Assembly: GCF_902703175.1 (NCBI RefSeq)
Contig: NZ_CACRYJ010000035.1
Coordinates: 1 to 58,531, forward strand
Origin: Occultella aeris
Lineage (GTDB): Bacteria; Actinomycetota; Actinomycetes; Actinomycetales; Beutenbergiaceae
Length of the DNA stretch: 58,531 bases
Reading direction: 5' to 3'
The notes under the pieces are model-generated. The model had not been told where the DNA came from, searched no databases, and worked only from the letters and a program-made list of their open reading frames with translations. Numbering within the stretch: position 1 is the stretch's first letter; each line of letters begins with the position of its first letter. The translations under genes and the position numbers were made by a program. Below are positions 10,153 to 19,486 of the stretch, one piece after another.

Positions 10153-10199
10153 CAGCGGAACCGCGCTGTGGACCGGCCCGTCCAGGCCCGGGTGCTGCC

Positions 10200-11033
10200 T
10201 CAGGTGGCGGCGTCGGCGTCGGCGACCGCGGTGGTGGGCGTCTGTCCACGTTCGGCGCGAAGGTGGCGCACCTCGTCACGGACCATCCGCCACCAGAGCA
10301 CCAGGGCGAAGCCGCCGAAGATCCACCACTCGGCCGCGTACGCGAGGTTCTGGATGTTCAGTCCGCCGCCCTCGATCACCGGGGCGCCGTATGGCCGCAG
10401 GTCCGCGCCGGCGGCTGGCTCCTGGACCTCCAGGACGAACTGCCCGGAGAAGATCGGTGTGCCCCACACGTTCGCAAGGGCCGCCGGACTGACCGCCTCG
10501 ATCTCGTCGCCGGTCGCAGCCCCGACGGCGATGCCCGCCTGGGCCGGGTCCGGTCCACCGAGGTAGCCGGTCAGCTCGACCGGCCCGCTGGGCACATCGA
10601 GGTGGGCGCCGGCGGGCTCGCTCACCCAGCCGCGCACCACCGGCAGGATCGCGGGGTCGGCGCCGTCACCGGCTTCGACCCGGAGCGCGGTGACCACCAG
10701 GTAGCCGGTCTGCCCGTCGAGCTCGCGATCGGGGACGAGGAACTGGTCCTCGGACAGATAGGTGCCGGTGACGGTGACCCGTTGGCCCACCATGGTCTGC
10801 GTGAACGGCGTCTGCGGCGCGACCACCGTCTCCATCGGCACCGGGGGCGCACTCTCGCGTTCGGCGGCCTCGACGGCGGCGGCCTGGTCGCCACGGATCT
10901 GGGCTCGGTCCAATTGCCAGGCGCCGAGCCGGATGCACAGCAGCGCACCTGCCACGAGCAGCACGAAGATGCCGATCAGGCGGGGGCGGGTGGCCGCCCG
11001 CAGCCAGTCGGAGAACCCAGCGGACGCGTGCAC
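10200..11033 (-). CDS. SURF1 family cytochrome oxidase assembly protein
   Basis: A 277-residue membrane protein with one helix near each end ([20 protein letters not shown] and [13 protein letters not shown]) and an extracytoplasmic beta-rich domain between them. The family hallmark LGxWQxxR follows the first helix (LGAWQLDR), and the C-terminal [11 protein letters not shown] segment is also typical. SURF1 proteins help assemble aa3-type cytochrome c oxidase, probably in haem a delivery. The start is the GTG at 11033. No oxidase genes are adjacent. It is divergent from xfp by 145 bp. Confidence 0.88.
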   Translation of the reverse strand: MHASAGFSDWLRAATRPRLIGIFVLLVAGALLCIRLGAWQLDRAQIRGDQAAAVEAAERESAPPVPMETVVAPQTPFTQTMVGQRVTVTGTYLSEDQFLVPDRELDGQTGYLVVTALRVEAGDGADPAILPVVRGWVSEPAGAHLDVPSGPVELTGYLGGPDPAQAGIAVGAATGDEIEAVSPAALANVWGTPIFSGQFVLEVQEPAAGADLRPYGAPVIEGGGLNIQNLAYAAEWWIFGGFALVLWWRMVRDEVRHLRAERGQTPTTAVADADAAT

Positions 11034-11178
11034 CCATCCAGGTTACGCGCCGCGTCCGGGTGTCCGGGCCGGTGCTCACCCCCGCGGTCGCCACCTGGGA
11101 CCGAAGTCACTCGCGCAACGGCTCCGGAACGGGCAGGCTAGGTCACGGCTGTGCTGTCGCTCACCGAGGGGTTGGACC

Positions 11179-13701
11179 ATGTCCGTCACGTCATCCGTCA
11201 CTTCCGATGCAGAATCCCGCCCACCGTCGACGCCGGCGGGTCCCTGGCTCCACCGCCCGGTCGCCGATCTCGACGCCGAGACCCTGAACACGCTGGACCG
11301 GTGGTGGCGGGCTGCGAACTACCTGTCCGTCGGGCAGATCTACCTGCTCGCGAACCCGCTGCTGCGGACACCGCTCTCGGCCGATGACGTCAAGCCGCGA
11401 CTGCTCGGCCACTGGGGCACGACCCCCGGGCTGAACTTCGTCTACGCCCACCTGAACCGGGTGATCGCCGAGCGCGGTCAGTCCACCATCTACCTCACCG
11501 GCCCCGGTCACGGCGGGCCGGGCCTGGTGGCGAACTCCTACCTGGAGGGCTCCTACACCGAGACCTACCCGGACATCACCGCGGACGCGGAGGGTATGCG
11601 CCGGCTGTTCCGGCAGTTCTCCTTCCCCGGTGGCATCCCCTCGCACGTGGCGCCGGAGACCCCCGGTTCCATCCACGAGGGCGGCGAGCTCGGCTACGTG
11701 CTCTCGCATGCCTACGGGGCCGCGTTCGACAACCCGGACCTGCTGGTCGCGGCCGTCGTCGGCGACGGTGAGGCGGAGACCGGGCCGCTGGCGACGAGTT
11801 GGCACTCGAACAAGTTCGTCAACCCAACCCTGGACGGGGTGGTCCTCCCGATCCTGCACCTGAACGGGTACAAGATCGCCAACCCGACGGTGCTGGCCCG
11901 CATCCCCGACGACGAGCTGCTCAGCCTGATGCGCGGGTACGGACACAAGCCCCACCTGTTCGTCGGCGGCTTCGACGGCGAGGACCCGGCGGCCGCGCAC
12001 GCCCGGTTCGCGGTGCTGCTGGACGAGGTGTTCAATGAGATCGCCGACATCAAGGCGTCGGCTGCCGCGGGCAACACCGGCCGGCCCACCTGGCCGATGA
12101 TCATCCTGCGCACCCCGAAGGGTTGGACCTGCCCGCCGGTAATCGACGGCAAGCAGGTGGAGGACTCCTGGCGCTCCCACCAGGTGCCGCTCGCCAGCGC
12201 CCGCGACACCCCCGAGCACCTCGAGGTCCTGCACGACTGGCTCACCTCCTACGGCGCCGAGGAACTCTTCGACGACGACGGCGTGCTGGCCGCCGACATC
12301 GCCGCGCTCGCACCGCCGGGCGACCTGCGGATGAGCGCGAACCCACACGCGAACGGCGGTCTGCTGCTCCGCGACCTGCGCATGCCCGACTACACCGAGT
12401 TCGCCGTCGACGTGCCCGCCCCCGGCGCCGCGATCGCCGAGCCCACGAAGGTGCTCGGGCAGTGGCTGACCGAGGTGATCCGGCGCAACCCGGACAACTT
12501 CCGCATCTTCGGCCCGGACGAGACCGCCTCGAACCGGCTCCAGTCGGTCTACGACGTCACGGACAAGCAGTGGAACGCCGGCTACCTCGAGAGCGACTCC
12601 GACGACCACCTCGCCCGGGCCGGCCGGGTCATGGAGATGCTCTCCGAGCACCAGTGCCAGGGCTGGCTCGAGGGCTACCTGCTCACCGGGCGGCACGGCC
12701 TGTTCAACTGCTACGAGGCGTTCATCCACATCGTCGACTCGATGTTCAACCAGCACGCCAAGTGGCTGGACGTGACCCGGGACATCCCGTGGCGGCGCCC
12801 GATCGCGAGCCTGAACTACCTGCTCTCCTCGCACGTGTGGCGGCAGGACCACAACGGGTTCTCCCACCAGGACCCGGGCTTCATCGACCACGTGATGAAC
12901 AAGAAGTCCGAGATCGTCAGGGTCTACCTGCCGCCGGATGCGAACACGCTGCTGTCCACCTACGACCACTGCCTGCGCAGCCGCGACTACGTGAACGTGG
13001 TGGTCTCCGGCAAGCAGCCCGGGCCGCAGTTCCTCACCATGGACGAGGCGATCGCGCACTGCACCCGCGGCCTGGGCATCTGGGAGTGGGCCGGCACCGA
13101 GGTGCTCGGGGAGGACCCGGACGTGGTGCTCGGCTGCGCCGGGGACATCCCGACCCTTGAGGTGCTGGCCGCGGCGGACCTGCTCCGCAAGCACCTGCCC
13201 GATCTGTTGGTCCGCGTCGTCAACGTGGTGGATCTGATGCGCCTGCAGGACGAGCGTGAGCACCCGCACGGCCTGTCCGACCGGGACTTCAGCACCTACT
13301 TCACCGATACCAAGCCCGTCATCTTCGCCTACCACGGCTACCCGTGGCTGCTGCACCGGCTCACCTACCGCCGCACCGGTCACGCGAACCTGCACGTGCG
13401 CGGCTACAAGGAGGAGGGCACCACCACCACGCCGTTCGACATGGTGATGCTCAACGACCTCGACCGCTACCACCTGGTCATGGACGTCATCGACCGGGTG
13501 CCGGGCCTCGGGTCGAAGGCCGCCGGGCTGCGTCAGGAGATGTCCGACGCTCGCCTGCGCGCGCGCCGGTACACCCGCGAGCACGGCGACGACATCCCCG
13601 AGGTGCGGGACTGGGTGTGGCCGGACGCCGGTGACACCGGCACCGCCGAGGGCGGTCCGGAACGCAGCGCCACGGCGAGTACCGCAGGAGACAACGAGTA
13701 A
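11179..13701 (+). CDS. xfp: xylulose-5-phosphate/fructose-6-phosphate phosphoketolase
   Basis: A thiamine-diphosphate enzyme of 840 residues that cleaves xylulose 5-phosphate (and usually fructose 6-phosphate) with phosphate to acetyl phosphate plus glyceraldehyde 3-phosphate (or erythrose 4-phosphate). Family landmarks are all present: [10 protein letters not shown], the ThDP-binding [52 protein letters not shown] and KQPGPQFL. The ATG at 11179 follows a GAGGGG ribosome-binding site and gives normal family length; the frame stays open far upstream only because of GC content. Its TAA shares one base with the pta ATG, and pta is coupled to ackA, so acetyl phosphate made here is passed straight to the next two enzymes. 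Confidence 0.96.
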   Translation: MSVTSSVTSDAESRPPSTPAGPWLHRPVADLDAETLNTLDRWWRAANYLSVGQIYLLANPLLRTPLSADDVKPRLLGHWGTTPGLNFVYAHLNRVIAERGQSTIYLTGPGHGGPGLVANSYLEGSYTETYPDITADAEGMRRLFRQFSFPGGIPSHVAPETPGSIHEGGELGYVLSHAYGAAFDNPDLLVAAVVGDGEAETGPLATSWHSNKFVNPTLDGVVLPILHLNGYKIANPTVLARIPDDELLSLMRGYGHKPHLFVGGFDGEDPAAAHARFAVLLDEVFNEIADIKASAAAGNTGRPTWPMIILRTPKGWTCPPVIDGKQVEDSWRSHQVPLASARDTPEHLEVLHDWLTSYGAEELFDDDGVLAADIAALAPPGDLRMSANPHANGGLLLRDLRMPDYTEFAVDVPAPGAAIAEPTKVLGQWLTEVIRRNPDNFRIFGPDETASNRLQSVYDVTDKQWNAGYLESDSDDHLARAGRVMEMLSEHQCQGWLEGYLLTGRHGLFNCYEAFIHIVDSMFNQHAKWLDVTRDIPWRRPIASLNYLLSSHVWRQDHNGFSHQDPGFIDHVMNKKSEIVRVYLPPDANTLLSTYDHCLRSRDYVNVVVSGKQPGPQFLTMDEAIAHCTRGLGIWEWAGTEVLGEDPDVVLGCAGDIPTLEVLAAADLLRKHLPDLLVRVVNVVDLMRLQDEREHPHGLSDRDFSTYFTDTKPVIFAYHGYPWLLHRLTYRRTGHANLHVRGYKEEGTTTTPFDMVMLNDLDRYHLVMDVIDRVPGLGSKAAGLRQEMSDARLRARRYTREHGDDIPEVRDWVWPDAGDTGTAEGGPERSATASTAGDNE

Positions 13702-15767
13702 TGGTGACCAATGTGTACGTGACCTCCCCCGAAGGGCACACCGGGAAATCCTCGGTGGCCCTCGGGCTGGTCGAGCTGTTCGTCCGCCGGGTCAAACGGG
13801 TCGGGGTGTTCCGGCCGGTGGCCCGCGGGGACGAGGAGCGGGACTCGGTGCTCGAACTGCTGCTCGCGCACGACGGCGTCGACCTCACCTACGAGGAGTC
13901 GGTCGGGGTCACGTACGAGGACGTGCACGCCGACGCGGACGCCGCCCTGACCACCATCGTGCACAAGTACCGCGAGGTGGAGCGCCAGTGCGAGGTGGTG
14001 GTGATCGTCGGCTCGGACTACACCGACGTCGCCGGGCCCACCGAGCTCGCGTTCAACGCACGCATCGCCGCGAACCTGGGCTCCGCCGTCGTGCTCGTCA
14101 CCTCGGCCGTTGACCGCACCCCGGAGGACGTGCGCTCGATGGTGGACCTGTCCATCGTCGAACTGAATGCCGCGCACGCCCGGGTGGTGGCCGTGGTCGC
14201 CAACCGCGCCGACCCGGCCCAGCTCGCACAGATCGAGGCGAGCCTGGCAGATCTGCCGCTACCTGCCTGGGTGATGCCGGACGTGCCGCTGCTGTCCGCG
14301 CCGAGCGTGCGTGACCTGCTCATCGCTGTGGAAGGCACCCTCGCGGCCGGCGACGACGAGCTGCTCGACCGGGAGGCCGAGGAGCTCATCGTCGGCGGGA
14401 TGACGATGGAGCACATCCTCGACCGGATCACCGACGGAGCGGTGGTCATCGTGCCCGGCGACCGCTCCGAGGTGGTGCTGGCCATGGTCGCTGCGCACGC
14501 TGCCGAGAGCTTCCCGTCCCTTGCCGGGCTGATCCTCAACGGCGGCTACGAGCCCACCTCCCAGATCGCCCGCCTGGTGGCCGGCCTCGGCCAGCGGCTG
14601 CCGATCGTGACCACGCGGTACGGCACGTTCGGGACCGCCAGCCGGGTCGCGAAGACCCGCGGGCTGTTGTCCACCGGGTCCCAACGCAAACTCGACGTCG
14701 CCCGCGCGACGTTCGAGTCCGCCGTCGACGGTGACCGGCTGCTCGACGCGGTCGACGTGCCGCGCAGCGAGGTCGTCACGCCCCTGATGTTCGAGTACGA
14801 CCTGATCGAACGGGCCCGGTCCGCCCGCAAGCATGTGGTGCTCCCGGAGGGCTCGGACGACCGGATCCTGCGGGCCGCCAGCACCCTGCTCGCCCGGGAC
14901 GTCGCCCAGCTGACCCTGCTCGGCGACGAGCAGGCCGTGCGGGCCCGCGCGAGCGAGCTCGGACTGGATCTCACCGGGGCCGCGGTCCTGTCCCCCCAGG
15001 ACCCCGAGCTGCGGGAGCGGTTCGCGCAGGAGTACGCGCGGCTGCGCGCCCACAAGGGCATGACGGCGGAACGAGCCCGGGAGATCGTCACGGACGTCTC
15101 CTACTTCGGCACCCTGATGGTGCACCTCGGTCTGGCGGACGGCATGGTCTCCGGCGCACAGCACACCACCGCGCACACGATCAAGCCATCGTTCGAGATC
15201 ATCAAGACGGTGCCCGGGGTGTCCGTGGTGTCCTCGGTGTTCTTCATGTGCCTGGAGGACAAGGTGCTCGTCTACGGCGACTGCGCCGTGAACCCGGACC
15301 CGACCGCCGAGCAGCTCGCGGACATCGCGGTCTCCTCCGCCGCCACGGCCGCGCAGTTCGGGGTGGACCCACGCGTGGCGATGCTGTCCTACTCGACCGG
15401 GGAGTCCGGTTCCGGCGCGGACGTGGACAAGGTGCGCACCGCCACCGAACTCGTCCGCGAGCGCGCCGGCGACCTCGTGGTGGAGGGTCCGATCCAGTAC
15501 GACGCCGCTGTGGACGCCTCCGTCGCGAAGACGAAGCTGCCGGACTCGGAGGTCGCGGGCCGGGCCACCGTGTTCATCTTCCCGGACCTGAACACCGGCA
15601 ACAACACCTACAAGGCGGTGCAGCGCTCCGCCGGCGCCGTCGCCGTCGGCCCGGTCCTGCAGGGCCTGAACAAGCCGGTCAACGACCTGTCCCGCGGCGC
15701 CCTCGTGCAGGACATCGTCAACACCGTCGCCATCACCGCCATCCAGGCCCAAGGAGCCGCCCTGTGA
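13701..15767 (+). CDS. pta: phosphate acetyltransferase, long form with BioD-like and DRTGG domains
   Basis: Interconverts acetyl phosphate plus CoA and acetyl-CoA. The 688-residue protein has three parts. First comes an N-terminal P-loop/BioD-like domain (SPEGHTGKSS near residue 10). A DRTGG-type regulatory domain follows (ILDRITDGAVVIVPGDR, about residues 230-330). The catalytic PTA domain runs from about residue 368 (HVVLPEGSDDRILRAA, TAHTIKPSFEIIKT, GPIQYDAAVD, FPDLNTGNNTYKAVQRS). Its ATG overlaps the xfp stop, with GCAGGAG upstream, and its TGA overlaps the ackA GTG by 4 bp. This order lets the cell choose between acetyl-CoA and acetate plus ATP from phosphoketolase-derived acetyl phosphate. 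Confidence 0.96.
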   Translation: MVTNVYVTSPEGHTGKSSVALGLVELFVRRVKRVGVFRPVARGDEERDSVLELLLAHDGVDLTYEESVGVTYEDVHADADAALTTIVHKYREVERQCEVVVIVGSDYTDVAGPTELAFNARIAANLGSAVVLVTSAVDRTPEDVRSMVDLSIVELNAAHARVVAVVANRADPAQLAQIEASLADLPLPAWVMPDVPLLSAPSVRDLLIAVEGTLAAGDDELLDREAEELIVGGMTMEHILDRITDGAVVIVPGDRSEVVLAMVAAHAAESFPSLAGLILNGGYEPTSQIARLVAGLGQRLPIVTTRYGTFGTASRVAKTRGLLSTGSQRKLDVARATFESAVDGDRLLDAVDVPRSEVVTPLMFEYDLIERARSARKHVVLPEGSDDRILRAASTLLARDVAQLTLLGDEQAVRARASELGLDLTGAAVLSPQDPELRERFAQEYARLRAHKGMTAERAREIVTDVSYFGTLMVHLGLADGMVSGAQHTTAHTIKPSFEIIKTVPGVSVVSSVFFMCLEDKVLVYGDCAVNPDPTAEQLADIAVSSAATAAQFGVDPRVAMLSYSTGESGSGADVDKVRTATELVRERAGDLVVEGPIQYDAAVDASVAKTKLPDSEVAGRATVFIFPDLNTGNNTYKAVQRSAGAVAVGPVLQGLNKPVNDLSRGALVQDIVNTVAITAIQAQGAAL

Positions 15768-16966
15768 GCACGAACGTCCTCGTGATCAACTCCGGATCGT
15801 CGTCCCTGAAGTACCAGGTGGTCGACGCCGAGACCGGGGCCGCGAGCGCCGTCGGGCTGGTGGAGCGGATCGGCCAGGCGTCCGGCGTACTCACCCACAC
15901 GGTGGGCGAGGACGCGCCGGACAAGCACAGGATCGAACTGCCGGTCCCCAACCACACGGTCGCGATGGGAGCGATGGCCGACGCGTTCGCCGAGCACGGG
16001 CCCTCGCTCGCCGGGGCCGGGCTGGTCGCGGTGGGGCACCGCGTGGTACAGGGCGGGGCCAGGTTCGGCGGCTCCGTGCTGATCGACGACGAGGTGGTCG
16101 CGATCATCGAGGACCTCTCCGACCTCGCGCCGCTGCACAACCCGCCCAACCTCGACGGCATCCGGGCCGCCCGGGCATCCTTCCCGGAGCTGCCGCACGT
16201 GGCGGTGTTCGACACCGCGTTCCATCTGACCATGCCCGAACACGCGGCGACCTACGCGATCGATCGGGAGGTCGCCGCGGCCATGAGGATCCGGCGCTAC
16301 GGCGCGCACGGCACGTCCCACCAGTACGTCGCCCGCGAGGCGGCGGCCTTCCTCGGGATCGCCCGCGAGGAGTCGAACCTGATCGTGCTGCACCTGGGCA
16401 ACGGGGCGTCGGTGACCGCCGTGGAGGACGGGATCTCGGTGGACACCTCGATGGGCCTCACGCCCCTCGAAGGGCTCGTGATGGGGACCCGCACCGGCGA
16501 CATCGACCCGGCCGTCGTGTTCCACCTGTACCGGACCGCCGGCATGAGCATCGACGAGATCGACAACCTGATGAACCGCCGGTCCGGGATGCTCGGGCTC
16601 ACCGGCATGGTGGACATGCGCGACATCGGCGACGCCGTGGACGCCGGGGACGAGGCGGCGACCCTCGCGATGGAGGTGTACTGCTACCGGCTGCGCAAGT
16701 ACATCGGGGCCTACACCGCGGTCCTCGGACGGGTGGATGCGATCGTGTTCACCGCCGGGGTCGGGGAGAACAGCGCGGAGGTTCGCGCCGGCGCCCTGCA
16801 GGGCCTGGAGGCCTTCGGCATCCGGCTGGACGGCGCCGCGAACGAGGCCCGCTCCCGCGACACCCGGCGCATCAGCACGTCGGACTCCCCCGTTGCCGTG
16901 CTGGTGGTGCCCACGAACGAGGAGTTCGAGATCGCTCGGGAGTCGGTCGCCGTCGTCCGAGCCTGA
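15764..16966 (+). CDS. ackA: acetate kinase
   Basis: Transfers the phosphate of acetyl phosphate to ADP, giving acetate and ATP, and runs the reverse reaction when acetate is used. The 400-residue protein starts STNVLVINSGSSSLKY, the ASKHA-fold phosphate loop. It also shows GHRVVQGG, the catalytic-Asp region VFDTAFH, RRYGAHGTSH, LGNGAS and the C-terminal FTAGVGENS motif. The GTG at 15764 has AAGGAG at 15751-15756 and overlaps the pta stop (GTGA). Length is normal. It is third in the xfp-pta-ackA set, and the Nramp-like gene begins 28 bp later on the same strand. Confidence 0.97.
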   Translation: MSTNVLVINSGSSSLKYQVVDAETGAASAVGLVERIGQASGVLTHTVGEDAPDKHRIELPVPNHTVAMGAMADAFAEHGPSLAGAGLVAVGHRVVQGGARFGGSVLIDDEVVAIIEDLSDLAPLHNPPNLDGIRAARASFPELPHVAVFDTAFHLTMPEHAATYAIDREVAAAMRIRRYGAHGTSHQYVAREAAAFLGIAREESNLIVLHLGNGASVTAVEDGISVDTSMGLTPLEGLVMGTRTGDIDPAVVFHLYRTAGMSIDEIDNLMNRRSGMLGLTGMVDMRDIGDAVDAGDEAATLAMEVYCYRLRKYIGAYTAVLGRVDAIVFTAGVGENSAEVRAGALQGLEAFGIRLDGAANEARSRDTRRISTSDSPVAVLVVPTNEEFEIARESVAVVRA

Positions 16967-16994
16967 CCCGCCACCACTGATCGGGGAATGAAGG

Positions 16995-18398
16995 ATGAGC
17001 ACCGACGCCGGCCCCAGACACGGCACCGCCGACCTGGTCGACCCGTACGCCCTCGATCCACGGGACGTCCAGGAACCACCCACCACCGTCCGCGGCCGGC
17101 TCCGGTTCCTCGGCCCGGGCATGATCACCTCCGCGGCCGTCGTCGGCTCCGGGGAACTCCTGACGGCGACGACGCTGGGCGCCGAGGCGGGATTCATCCT
17201 CCTCTGGCTGGTCCTGGTCTCCACCTTCCTCAAGGTATGGGTGCAGATCGAATTGGGCCGATGGGCCATCTCGACCGGCAAGGTCGCGGTGACCGGCTAC
17301 AACGAGGTCCCCCCGAAGATCGCCAAGCGTGGCTGGATGGCCTGGCTCGTGCTGCTCATGTTCGTCCAGTTCCTCACCAGCCAGGCCGGGGTCATCAGCG
17401 CATCGGCGTTCGCGTTCTCCTCACTGCTGCCCATCGGTGGCGACCCCTACTCACTGGTTTCGATCGGCACCTGGGTGGCGATCCTGGTCCTCATCGCCAT
17501 CGGGATCCACATCTGGAACCGATACACGGTCGTCGAGGGCGTCTCGACCGTCCTGGTCGTGCTCGTCACCGCCTTCGCCGTGATCATCGTGTTCCTCATC
17601 CAGGGCACCGAGTATGACTGGAGCGTCGCCGACCTGGCCGACGGGATGCGGTTCCAGATCGCCCTTGGCTCGATGGGCGTCGCACTTTCGATGTTCGGCC
17701 TGACCGGCGTCGGCGCCGGCGAGATCACCGCCTATACCTACTGGTGCGTCGAGAAGGGCTACGCGGCGTGGTCGGGCAAGAACGACGGCTCCGAGGCGTG
17801 GGCCAAGCGGGCACGGGGCTGGATCTCGGTGATGAAACTGGACGCCTGGGTGGCCTGGGTCGTGTACACGATCTCGACCGCAGCGTTCTATGTCCTCGGC
17901 GCAGCGGTCCTGCACCCCCAGGGGATCGTGCCGGAGGGCGACGAGGTGATGACGACGATCTCGAGCATCTTCTCGACGGCGGTCGGCGAGTGGGGCGCCA
18001 CCGTGTTCCTCGTCGGCGCCGGCATCGGGCTCTTCAAGACGATCATCGCCAACGTGCCGAGCCTCGGCCGTCAGGTGGGCAACACGCTCGCGGTGTTCGG
18101 TGCCTTCGACTGGAGCGACCAGATCCAGCGTGACCGCTGGATGCGGGGCATCATGGTCGTGCTTCCGATCGTCTGGGGCCTGCTCGGGACCGTCGTCGCA
18201 TCGCCCCTTGCCCTGGTCATCCTCGCCGGCATCCTGAACGCGGTCTTCCTGATGGGAGTGGCGGCCTCGACCGTCTACCTGTCGCAGCGTCAGACCGATC
18301 CTGCGGTCAAGGACGGCAGAGCGTTCGCGGTGATGCTCGTCATCTCCGCGACCGCGATCTTCCTCGTCGGCATCGTGGGTCTGATCAACCTCTTCTGA
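16995..18398 (+). CDS. Nramp-fold transporter lacking the DPGN/MPH metal motifs
   Basis: A 467-residue polytopic membrane protein of the Nramp (LeuT-fold) superfamily, with about 11 hydrophobic helices. In true Mn/Fe transporters, helix 1 carries DPGN and helix 6 carries MPH. Here the helix 1 position reads VVGSGELLTATTLG and the helix 6 position reads GLTGVGAGEITAYTYW, so the metal ligands are missing and Gly-Glu pairs take their place. It therefore probably does not carry transition metals in the usual way; Mg, another cation or an organic solute are possible. It follows ackA by 28 bp and precedes a sugar isomerase gene. Fold confidence is high, substrate unknown. Confidence 0.8.
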   Translation: MSTDAGPRHGTADLVDPYALDPRDVQEPPTTVRGRLRFLGPGMITSAAVVGSGELLTATTLGAEAGFILLWLVLVSTFLKVWVQIELGRWAISTGKVAVTGYNEVPPKIAKRGWMAWLVLLMFVQFLTSQAGVISASAFAFSSLLPIGGDPYSLVSIGTWVAILVLIAIGIHIWNRYTVVEGVSTVLVVLVTAFAVIIVFLIQGTEYDWSVADLADGMRFQIALGSMGVALSMFGLTGVGAGEITAYTYWCVEKGYAAWSGKNDGSEAWAKRARGWISVMKLDAWVAWVVYTISTAAFYVLGAAVLHPQGIVPEGDEVMTTISSIFSTAVGEWGATVFLVGAGIGLFKTIIANVPSLGRQVGNTLAVFGAFDWSDQIQRDRWMRGIMVVLPIVWGLLGTVVASPLALVILAGILNAVFLMGVAASTVYLSQRQTDPAVKDGRAFAVMLVISATAIFLVGIVGLINLF

Positions 18399-18556
18399 GC
18401 GTGCGGACGGGACGGGCGGCAAAGCCCGGCAACCGGTGCCCAGGGGAGACGAACCTCGCCTAGCCTCACCAGCAGGGGACGGCCGAAGGCGTCCGACCCT
18501 GTTCCAGTTCGGTGCACCTCAGCGCACACGATCACGATGAAGGAGAGTGCGGACAG

Positions 18557-19417
18557 ATGGCCAAGATCGGCGTCCAGGCGATGATGCTCAAGGGCAAGGT
18601 CAGTGAGCTCGGCGCGTATGACACGCTCGCGCGTATCGCTGACATCGGCTACCACGCCGTCGAGGTGTCCCAGATCCCGATGGACGAGGCGAACGTGGCC
18701 GAGATGGCCCGTGCCCGCGCGGAACTGGGTATCGAGTTCGGCGCCCTCTCCACGGCGCTCGACGCCGGACCGGAGGGCTCCGCGGACGCCCTCACCTCGG
18801 AGTTCGACAAGATCGTCGCCGACGCCAAGGTCCTCGGCGCGACCAACCTGCGCATCGGGATGCTGCCGTTGGCCCTGCTGGAGTCGTTGGATCAGGTGCT
18901 CGACTTCTGCCGCCGCTCCGATGAGCAGGCGCTCAGGCTGGCCGAGCACGGCATCAGCCTCTACTACCACAACCACCACATCGAGTTCATGAAGTTCGAC
19001 GGCCGGAGCCTGCTGGACATCATCAACGAGACCGCCCCGAACATGCGGCTCGAGCTCGACGTGCACTGGGTCCAACGCGGCGGCAACGACCCGGTCCGCA
19101 CGCTGCGCAAGTATGCGGACCGCGCGGACCTGGTGCATCTCAAGGACTACCGCATCGGCGCGATCGCACCGGAGGCGTTCAAGGCGCTTGCCGACGGGGA
19201 CCGGAGCGCGTTCATGAAGGCCTTCAGTGAGGTCGTGCAGTTCGCCGAGGTGGGCGAAGGCACCCTCGACTTCAGGGCGATCGTTGAGCAGTCGGTCGCC
19301 AACGGCGTGAAGTACATGTTCGTGGAGCAGGACCAGTTGTACGGCCGGGACGTCTTCGACGCCTTGAAGACCTCCTACGACAACCTCGTCGACCTCGGTT
19401 TCGCCGACCTCTTCTGA
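18557..19417 (+). CDS. sugar phosphate isomerase/epimerase (xylose isomerase-like TIM barrel)
   Basis: A 286-residue AP-endonuclease-2-fold TIM barrel that would isomerise or epimerise a sugar or sugar derivative using a divalent metal. Likely metal/acid-base positions are seen in YYHNHHIEF, LELDVHWVQRGGNDP, LVHLKDY and MFVEQDQ. The ATG at 18557 follows AAGGAGAG at 18540-18547; the in-frame GTG at 18512 lies upstream of this ribosome-binding site and is rejected. A TAGCCT -10-like hexamer lies at 18461-18466, so it may have its own promoter despite following the Nramp-like gene by 158 bp. A strong terminator follows. Substrate unknown. Confidence 0.82.
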   Translation: MAKIGVQAMMLKGKVSELGAYDTLARIADIGYHAVEVSQIPMDEANVAEMARARAELGIEFGALSTALDAGPEGSADALTSEFDKIVADAKVLGATNLRIGMLPLALLESLDQVLDFCRRSDEQALRLAEHGISLYYHNHHIEFMKFDGRSLLDIINETAPNMRLELDVHWVQRGGNDPVRTLRKYADRADLVHLKDYRIGAIAPEAFKALADGDRSAFMKAFSEVVQFAEVGEGTLDFRAIVEQSVANGVKYMFVEQDQLYGRDVFDALKTSYDNLVDLGFADLF

Positions 19418-19438
19418 GCTCCAGCCGGCCCGGAACGG

Positions 19439-19478
19439 GCGAGCGGCCCCGGACGATCACTCGTCCGGGGCCGCTCGC
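19439..19478. terminator. strong bidirectional hairpin terminator
   Basis: A perfect 18-bp stem (19439-19456 with 19461-19478) closes a TCAC tetraloop between the converging isomerase and fumC genes. This is the best-formed terminator in the left half of the window. Confidence 0.9.
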
Positions 19479-19486
19479 TGTTCGGG

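Noticed and set aside
11191-13584. 797-codon minus-strand frame opposite xfp
   Set aside because: Composition is that of an antisense shadow (Val/Gly/His/Asp-rich, no hydrophobic core) and xfp is unmistakable on the other strand.
18420-18450. GCCCGGCAACCGGTGCC stretch resembling the core of SAM-I/SAM-IV riboswitches before the sugar isomerase gene
   Set aside because: The kink-turn, pseudoknot partner and P1 helix cannot be drawn, the most likely -10 (TAGCCT, 18461-18466) lies downstream so the stretch would not be in the leader, and the gene has no link to methionine.
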